Shown in pieces: positions 56,965 to 64,000 of a stretch of 64,000 nucleotides of DNA. Origin of the DNA: Russula earlei (taxonomy: Eukaryota > Basidiomycota > Agaricomycetes > Russulales > Russulaceae); contig JAGFNK010000130.1 of assembly GCA_025769875.1 (NCBI GenBank), positions 52,640-116,639 on the forward strand, read 5' to 3'. The position numbers and the translations under genes are program-made. The notes under the pieces are model-generated. The model saw only the letters and a list, made by a program, of their open reading frames with translations, was not told the DNA's origin and did no database searches. Each line of letters opens with the position of its first letter. The first letter of the stretch is position 1.

Positions 56965-58673
56965 ATGACTACAACTCGAGACTGGAAGACCAAAGGGTAC
57001 CAAGTCCCAACCATTGAAGGACTGGCTGCCCTCAAATGCCCCTTTGAATTGCTGCCTGATCAAGAAAAAAATGTCCCCAGTATCACTATGTTCGACGACG
57101 GCGTCGAGTTCTACACTATACAGAAAGATAGTGTACCATGGACCAGGGTACTATGCCAACTGGATGGGTGCCAAGGTCGCCCTGGGTCATCTCTACGGTC
57201 TCTGGTTCGAAATTGAAAGGCGAGGAGACTCATGGGAAGCGACGCGCGTCGCTCGACCGGCCTTCAGGCTTCAACAAAGCCCTCTCAGAGGCATCAATAT
57301 TACCACATTGACAGCCTCAGGAGCCCCCCTCCCTAGATCCAGAGCTCCAAGCCACGCCCCCACGCCAGGACCAGCTCCCACCACCACTCCGATGGAGCTC
57401 GAACCAACGACAACGACGAACTGTTTTCGTCGCCGCCGCTGACCCGACCCAAGCCAACCACAACCCGCGTCGTCCGGGACGGCACTACCCCCCACTCGCG
57501 CCTCATTCTCTGGAATGGGAGGCCGTGGAATACGACCCCCGAGCCCTGACCCCGACCCCGACGACTACGATACTGCGCGCAGACCGCGACCACAACGCAC
57601 GCGGCCCCGACAACGGGAAACTCGAGGGAATCCCCCCCGACTTTTTCAATGGCGATCGCGCGCGCACACATGCATTTTTGGTCGCGTTCAACAGGTTTAT
57701 GTCCATGAACCATGACAGTAAGATTGCCAGGGATCCCATCAAGAAATGTGCATATTTTCTCTCATTAATGAAGGGACCCAAAGTCGAAGGATGGCTCGAG
57801 GCCATGGACCAGTGGCTCGAAGACGTACAGAATGACCCCACTAACATCCCACTCGGATTGACAGCGTGGGAAGCCATGCGACAGCAATTCCGCCGCGCAT
57901 TCACCGACTACGCAGAACGTGAGAAGGCCCAGGATCGACTCAAAGAATTGAAGATGAAAGATGGCCTACTTGACGATTATATATCTGAGTTCCAACTGTT
58001 GGCTAGACGAGCAGGGCTCGATGTCGACGAACCAACAGTCATGAGACTATTCGCGTGGGGACTTCCACGATCCCTAGTCGAATCGTGCCTCGATCTCGAA
58101 GACCCCACCTCCTTTATGGACTGGGTTGCAGCAGCACAGAAACATCATAGGGTCTGGATGCGCAAACACGCAATTTTGTCCGACCATTCTAGCACACGCG
58201 GACGAAATTTCAACCAGCCTCAAAACAATAGACCTTGGGGACGACTCGTTAACTCGGCCTGGGCCAACCGCGGGAACAATCAAAACAACGCCACACCCGC
58301 ACGTCCACGTCTCCCACCGCGCGACCCGAATGCAATGGATACCAGCGCAGGCGCCGCTCGCAAGGCAGTCACTGAAGCCGAGAAACAAAAACACCGAGAA
58401 GAAGGAAGGTGTTTTCACTGCTCCCTTTGAGGACACCTGGCTCGTGACTGCCCCACCAAGCCGAAACGTGACATGACTCGTGTACGCGCCACCGACACGA
58501 CCACCATCACGTCCGAACCCTCCACTGTAGAAATAGTCGAGGAAGACACAACCGACAAGGTCGCAAAGGCAGCAAAGGCAGCAAAAGCGCTTTCGGTAGA
58601 AGAAAGGGAAGCCTTCATTAAGGCTTTAATGGGAGATGAAGAGGACAAAGAGCAGGATTTTTCGGACGCTTGA
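56965..58673 (+). pseudogene. Gypsy B gag, frame-broken
   Basis: The ATG at 56965 starts MTTTRDWKTKGYQVPTIEGL. The N-terminal part has FDDGVEFYTIQK, then after a +1 break GYYANWMGAKVALGHLYGLW and VARPAF. After a second +1 break comes HSLEWEAVEYDPRALTPTPT, then the capsid: DFFNGDRARTHAFLVAFNRF, LMKGPKVEGWLEAMDQWLED, LDDYISEFQLLARRAGLD. The zinc knuckle is CFHCSL(TGA)GHLARDC, with TGA at 58428-58430 inside it. The same frame continues to GCT TGA at 58671-58673. GAT TTT near 58656 is a plausible -1 slip site into pol, within a 34-nt overlap. Confidence 0.85.
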
Positions 58674-61600
58674 GCATAACGGCGATTGCTCGAGCTTTAG
58701 GTATTGATCCCATGTACAAGTCTCAAAGAAAGTCAATATCAGTGATGACTACTATTTACATTGGATCGAACAAAGCCGAAAGAAAAGCCCTAATAGACAG
58801 TGGGGCTACTGAATGCTTCATATCTCCCAAAACGATAAAGGAGCTACATTTACAAACGAAGGAGTTAATCCCGACCAGAAACGTCAAAAACGTCGACGGG
58901 ACACTCAATCGTTCAGGAAAAGTTACTCAAACTGTCCAATTAGAATTAAAACTGTTGGGACAAAAACATATACATCAATTCCTGGTTACAGACATAGGAC
59001 AAGACGACATCATCCTAGGATATCCATTCCTAGAGTCGACCAATCCAAGAATAAATTGGTCTAAAGGAACCATCATGGGAAGAGTCACTCTTAAAGGAAA
59101 CCAGGAAACCCCAGCTTGGATCAAAACACTAAAAGACTGGGAAGAAGGTGATGAACTATGGCTACAAACCCGATTAAGCAAAACAACTATCGCACAACAA
59201 TTGGCGGAATCACAGATGCAGGAAAAATCAAAAACTTGGCAAGAGATAGTCCCTCATCGATACCATCAATACGGACAGGTGTTTATGGAACAAGAATCAG
59301 AAAGATTTCCTGGACCGAGAAAATGGGATCACGCCATTGATCCTAAAACAAGACGCCCCAACAACAATTAATTGCAGAGTATACCCCCTCTCACCTAAGG
59401 AGAAAGAAGAACAGGGGAAATTTCTCGAACAAAATTTACGACTTAAACGGATAAGAAGGTCTAACTCACCATATGCCAGTGGGTTCTTCCTCATAAAAAA
59501 GAAAGATGGCAAATTCCGACCAGTGCAAGACTATAGAAACCTAAACAAATGGACAATACCTAACGTATACCCAGCTGCCATTAATCCCAGAACTCATTCA
59601 CGCCTTAGCAGGGAAAGAACTTTTTACTAAATTTGACGTTAGATGGGGCTACAACAACATTCGAATCAAAGAAGGAGACGAATGGAAAGCAGCCTTCAAA
59701 ACTAGCAACGGACTGTTCGAACCCACGGTAATGTTCTTTGGATTGACAAACTCCCCGGCTACTTTCCAAACAATGATGGACGACATTTTCCAAGAAGAAC
59801 TCGCACAAGGATGGCTAAAGATCTACATGGACGATATTATCATTGCTACCAAAAATGATGAAACAGAACACACATCCAAGGTCAACCACATATTGTCCAA
59901 ACTGAAGCAACACGATCTTTACCTCAAACCGGAAAAGTGTCAATTTCACAAAACAAAGGTGGAATACCTCGGAGTAATCATAGGAGAAGGCAAGATAACT
60001 ATGGACCCCGTCAAGGTTAAAGGAATTAAAGACTGGCCGACACCATCAACATTAAAGGAAGTCAGAAGTTTTCTAGGATTTTGTAACTTCTACCGGAATT
60101 TTATACCTAACTTTTCGATAAAAGCCAGACCACTGAACGATCTAACAAAAAAGAATAAACAATGGGAATGGACAATGAAAGAAGATCAAGCCTTTCAAAC
60201 CTTGAAAGAAACCTGCATATCCTATCCGATACTCCGTACTCCAGATTGGACAAAACAATTTATAATGGACACCGACGCATCAGGATTCGCTGTAGGAGCA
60301 GTCATATCTCAAGAATATGAAGACGGTCTACACCCAATCGCATATTATTCCAGAACATTACTGGATGCAGAAAGAAATTACGATGCCCACGATAAAGAAC
60401 TAGCAGCAGTAATCTTTGGACTGAAAAGCGGACGACCATTCTTCCTAGGAGCCGATAAACCAGTTAGGATAAGAACCGACCACAAGAACCTTACATATTT
60501 TAAAGAACCACAAAAATTAACGGGACGACAAGCCAGATGGATGCAATATATGCAAGACTTTAACATCACTATGGAACACGTCCCTGGACACACACACACC
60601 ATCGCCGATACACTTTCTCGTCGCAAAGACCTTAACAAGGGGGTAGGAGAACAAAAAACCACACTACTACCACCTGAAATCTTTGCAAGAAAAACTTACC
60701 TACCAGACAAAATTGACAAACGACGAGAAATTCTAAGACAATTCCACGACACCCCCTTCGCAGGACACCCTGGAATAGCAAATACTTGGAACTTAGTCAA
60801 ACAACATTACGAAGGACCTAGACTACGACAATTCGTAGAACAATACGTCAAAGGTTGCGCCAAATGTCAAGAGTCCAAAACCAATATACCCAGAAAGAAA
60901 GCCACGACCTTTCCACTCGACACACACGTTGAACAAGGCCCCTTTCAATACGTATCAATGGACCTCATTACCGATCTACCTAAATCAGAAGGATTTGACA
61001 GCGTCCTCACCATAGTCGATCAAGGATGTTCCAAAGCAACAAAATTCATCCCATGTAACAAAACGATCGACGGAACAGGTGTTGCACACGAGTATCTAAA
61101 ACACCTTGTGCCTTGGTTTGGAATTCCCAAAAGAATCATCTCCGACAGAGACCCCCGATTCGCATCAAACTTCTCCAAAGCCATATGCAAAAACCTAGGG
61201 ATCAAACAAAACATGTCCACCTGCGTTCCACCCCCAAACAGACGGACAAACAGAACGAATGAACGCATGGCTAGAACAATATCTAAGACCCTGGACCACG
61301 ACTCATCCTCATTCCTGGGCAAAAATGCTTCCTCTAGCAGAATACGCACACAACTCATGGAAACATGAAACATCACAAAGATCACCACACGAACTCCTCA
61401 TGGGGTTCAAACCCCAAATTAACATCAATCTAGAAGACAACAACGTACCCTCATCCACCGATCGTCTAAAATTACTAGAAGAAGCAAGACTAGACGCTCA
61501 ACAACTTCTAGAACGCAAACAACAACCCCTAAAGCCAGACGTTAAGGAAATGGAAGAAGGAACCCTCGTATGGCTAGAAGCAAAGAACCTCAAAACACGA

Positions 61601-61984
61601 GGAACACGCAAGTTGATGCCTAAAAGATACGGCCCATTTCCCATCACAAAAAGAATTTCCAAAGTTGCGTATCAATTACAACTCCCACCATCGATGAAGA
61701 TACACGATGTCTTCCATGTCAACCTACTCCTTCCTTATAAGGAGACGGAAGAATACGGCACGCCATTTACACGACCTCCACCAACCATCGAAAACGAGGA
61801 AGAATACGAAATTGAAGCGATTCTAGACACAAGAAGATTCGGACGGACACGTAAACTTCAATACCTCGTACACTGGAAAGGATACCCCACTTCAGACGAC
61901 TCATGGGTCGACCATCGTGACCTCAACGCTCCAGAACTTCTAAAAGATTACTACTCCGCTTCGGCTGGACGACCCCAAACATAA
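58640..61984 (+). pseudogene. Gypsy B pol (protease, RT, RNase H, integrase, chromodomain), frame-broken
   Basis: Protease ALIDSGATECF (about 58790). RT: LSPKEKEEQGKFLEQNLR, FFLIKKKDGKFRPVQDYRNL, TKFDVRWGYNNIRI, MFFGLTNSPATFQ and the active site IYMDDIIIAT. RNase H: FIMDTDASGFAVGAVISQEY, HIADTLSRR. Integrase: zinc-binding HPGIANTWNLV..GCAKCQESK, core SMDLITDLP, IISDRDPRF, then the region before the catalytic Glu. Chromodomain at the end: YEIEAILDTRR and LQYLVHWKGYPTSDDSWVDH. Single-base insertions near 59341, 59572 and 61222 each shift the frame by +1 and all else is open. The catalytic motifs are intact. Confidence 0.92.
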
Positions 61985-62040
61985 AAGACGCCATTCACGA
62001 ATAACCACTCCCTACCACTTCGCCCCCAGATACAACAAAC

Positions 62041-63294
62041 ATGTCATCCACCCAGAACTCGCCCACTGCTTCCACTGCCACTCTCGTACCTACCCCTCCG
62101 TACTCCCCTACACTCATCCACTTGCCGCTGTCCAGAGAACCCTCCCCCTCAACGGCGGCCACTATCAACACCAGAATACTCATTCGACTGTGCCGCACAA
62201 CACGCTGCGATGATTGTACAAGCACGCGAACTATGGGAAGACGATTCCCTTACCACCATACTACGTGCCTTTGGCAATCGATCCCCCACACTAGGAACGA
62301 ATTCACCTATCAGAACCCGTAGCCCTTCCTACCACGTTCGCACTCCCTCACCTGACCCCATTCCAATTCCTCCACGCATCGATTCCCCCATCATTGAACA
62401 GACCCCACCGTCATCTTACTCAATGAGAACTTCACCCCAACAAACCGCGAAAGGACACCACCTCCCGTCTACGAACCACCCACTAACAACGTCCAGCCTT
62501 CAGAATTAGAACAACTTGGGGAAGGATGGGAAGAAGGGGATCTCGGACTAGACTTACTAATCCCGGATCCAGGCAATGAAGATGACACGCTCCCCCTCGC
62601 TTTGTTCTCCCTGATCTCACGCATGGTTTTCCTTCCCTCCTGGCCACTTACGGCCCTGGATGTCCTACTCACCGCATCCCCATCCGAGCTCGAGCCGACC
62701 CTTACCCTCGTCCCCTCTTTACACAAAAAGACGCCTTTCTGTTCAAGAAGGGCTCAGACACACTAAAGCTATCGACGAAGCACTTAGGTTCGAACAGGAC
62801 TTATCGTTGGAAGCCGAAGTACGTCGTTATCGATTTGCCATAAAGAAAACACGACAGATGGCAAACTCCCTCGTCACCGCTCGAGAAAGATACCACGACA
62901 TGGTATGGGAAGTAAGAGATTCAGAGGTTAAACTGGCCAGAGCTAACGCTAAAGCTCGCCTCGAACCGCGAGTCCTATTCGGAACCATGCCCCAACTCAC
63001 CGAACAAGAGCATCTAGACGCCAAACAGGCTCTCCAAGATCCATGGTATCAATTTTCCCCTCGACTCTCTAACAAATGTGGATGGTGCCAAGACGGAGGA
63101 CATGACACCTTTGAATGCTCCAAAATCGCCGTCTGTATCCTTTGCAATCGTCAAGGACACTACAGCCGACCACTGCAGAAGCCCCCATCGACGATGCAGA
63201 CCCGAGAAGATATGTCGAGTCCCTCGTGACCAAATTCACTTCCATACCCACCACTGTCGCTCTACCGTCATCCCCTATGTTGCCTAGACGTTAA
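62041..63294 (+). pseudogene. Gypsy B ORF3: post-pol protein with Ser/Pro-rich start, coiled coil and CCHC knuckles
   Basis: The ATG at 62041, 57 nt after the pol stop, begins MSSTQNSPTASTATLVPTPP. A long Ser/Pro/Thr-rich part follows (RTRSPSYHVRTPSPDPIPIP), then ELEQLGEGWEEGDLGLDLLI, and hydrophobic ALFSLISRMVFLPSWPLTAL. A helical segment (EALRFEQDLSLEAEVRRYRF, TARERYHDMVWEVRDSEVKL) could form a coiled coil. Two zinc knuckles end it: CGWCQDGGHDTFEC and CILCNRQGHYSR, the second lacking its last Cys in frame. The final frame stops at TAA 63292-63294 at the polypurine tract. Several frame breaks. It matches gypsy A ORF3 in position, start, order and knuckle. No known family recognised. Confidence 0.7.
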
Positions 63295-63305
63295 CAAGGG
63301 GGTAA

Positions 63306-63803
63306 TGTCACAAGTACCGGTTCCTCGGACCGAATCGGCAACCGGACAAGCCTACCCGGACAAAGCCTCACGATTCCCGCACAGTTCGTATGACTCACTT
63401 AGCCTCGCATGTACCACCACTTTCCAGCATGTTCTAGTTTCGATCGTCTCACTGCTACCTCATGTCTGCTATTTGATATAGGACATAGTTGTCTATATAA
63501 ACCTGTCAGTAACAGAGAACAAGCCCTAAGCTTGTTCTCTTGTGAAATATCACTGGATTCTAGCTTCGGGACTGTAGGCTTGCAGGGAATCAAGCAATCG
63601 ACTCGAAAACACTTTCCACTCTCTAAAGTCTTCGAACGCGAAGACTTTTCCGCATATCTTCCCCTTCCGCGGTACACACTAGCCTCTGCTGTGTTGTCAC
63701 CGAGATCCCCGATTCTCGCGAGAACTCACTGTCTCGCTCGACTCAGTGCGTACGTCTTGCGCGTGAAACGATTTGTCAGCGACACCGCCCCCAGTCGGTG
63801 ACA
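63306..63803 (+). repeat. 3' LTR of gypsy B
   Basis: 498 bp with the same ends. The TATA box and start-site hairpin are identical to the 5' LTR. Most differences lie after about position 340 of the LTR. Confidence 0.92.
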
Positions 63804-64000
63804 ACTGCAGCATCAGTAGCCCAGTTCCCAAAACCTGAGAGTAAGACTGGCGCTGTGTATCATGGCACGCATCTTGTCTTCCAGGGTCCAGTTCCATCGC
63901 TCTGCTAATCCATTCTGTTGTGAGGAACCCAGCATCGTTAATTTGTGCTCGATCCCCTTCTGCGTTAGTACCGATCTAAGGGTGCCAACATGATTCTCCA
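63804..64000 (-). pseudogene. Copia integrase fragment at window end
   Basis: The minus strand encodes HVGTLRSVLTQKGIEHKLTM and GSSQQNGLAERWNWTLEDKM, the copia integrase part with the (P)QQNGxAER motif. It starts directly against the gypsy B 3' LTR and continues past the window. The sequence left of gypsy B is unrelated, so this is not a simple insertion site. Confidence 0.75.

Larger units (their letters stand above)
56392..63803 (+). mobile_element. Gypsy B: chromovirus with both LTRs, self-priming layout and ORF3
   Basis: 7.4 kb. Order: 5' LTR (56392-56888), primer-binding site, gag, pol with protease, RT, RNase H, integrase and chromodomain, ORF3, polypurine tract (AACAAGGGGG, 63293-63302), 3' LTR (63306-63803). 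The two LTRs agree except for about 27 sites by hand count, most of them in the last third. Five single-base insertions and one TGA break gag-pol. Flanking 5-mers (GTCAG, ACTGC) differ and the two flanks are unrelated sequences, so there is no target duplication. Confidence 0.93.

Noticed and set aside
58428..58430. TGA in the gypsy B knuckle as programmed readthrough
   Set aside because: It lies inside the knuckle, before the gag end, and a separate -1 junction to pol exists; a mutation is simpler.
1..64000. tRNA or rRNA genes
   Set aside because: I scanned by eye for B-box-like words and found none convincing; a covariance-model search would be needed to exclude them.

Overview
The window looks like nuclear DNA of a filamentous basidiomycete, most likely an Agaricomycete. 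The signs are many short GT..AG introns, a polyporopepsin-type aspartic protease, a DUF6535 membrane protein, an HNH_2-type nuclease gene, a fungal 7TM receptor, and transposon families usual in mushroom genomes (chromovirus Ty3/gypsy, Ty1/copia, hAT, foldback DNA elements). This is an inference from gene families; no species was identified.

Layout. 1-22 kb is gene-bearing: a tandem pair of aspartic protease genes on the minus strand (the first decayed and cut by the window edge), ALG12 on the minus strand, a divergent ADP1-like ABCG transporter on the plus strand, a 7TM receptor on the minus strand and a DUF6535 gene on the minus strand. About 2-3 kb of sequence with no recognisable gene lies between several of them. 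22-64 kb is a nest of mobile elements with one likely host gene, an HNH nuclease at 45.7-47.0 kb.

Transposon nest, left to right: a ~3.9 kb foldback element (22.0-25.9 kb) whose long inverted arms hold ~153-bp tandem repeats and whose loop carries a Nudix exon fragment; a 5'-truncated chromovirus, gypsy A (26.3-34.5 kb, minus), with two solo LTRs of different families in its reverse transcriptase, each with an exact 5-bp target duplication; a duplicated 0.6-0.8 kb segment (18.6-19.2 and 34.6-35.4 kb) in which a ~45-bp block is inverted between the copies; a ~410-bp palindrome; a hAT transposase with a nonsense codon; copia A with both LTRs and a half-tRNA primer site; a second copia fragment; the HNH gene; a poly(A) retroposon with a 13-bp target duplication; a solo LTR split by a 1.59-kb palindrome with a TTA/TAA duplication; a gag-like minus-strand ORF split by a solo LTR that is itself split by another solo LTR; and gypsy B (56.4-63.8 kb, plus), which keeps both LTRs but has broken frames.

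Most notable biology. Gypsy B shows a Tf1-like self-priming arrangement: the 12 nt that act as primer-binding site are the exact complement of the predicted 5' end of its own RNA. Both chromoviruses carry a third ORF between pol and the polypurine tract that starts with a Ser/Pro-rich segment and ends with CCHC zinc knuckles. In-frame TGA stops in several elements, some at positions where Arg is expected, together with transition-rich LTR differences, suggest decay by cytosine deamination. Coordinates, splice sites and identities were worked out by eye.
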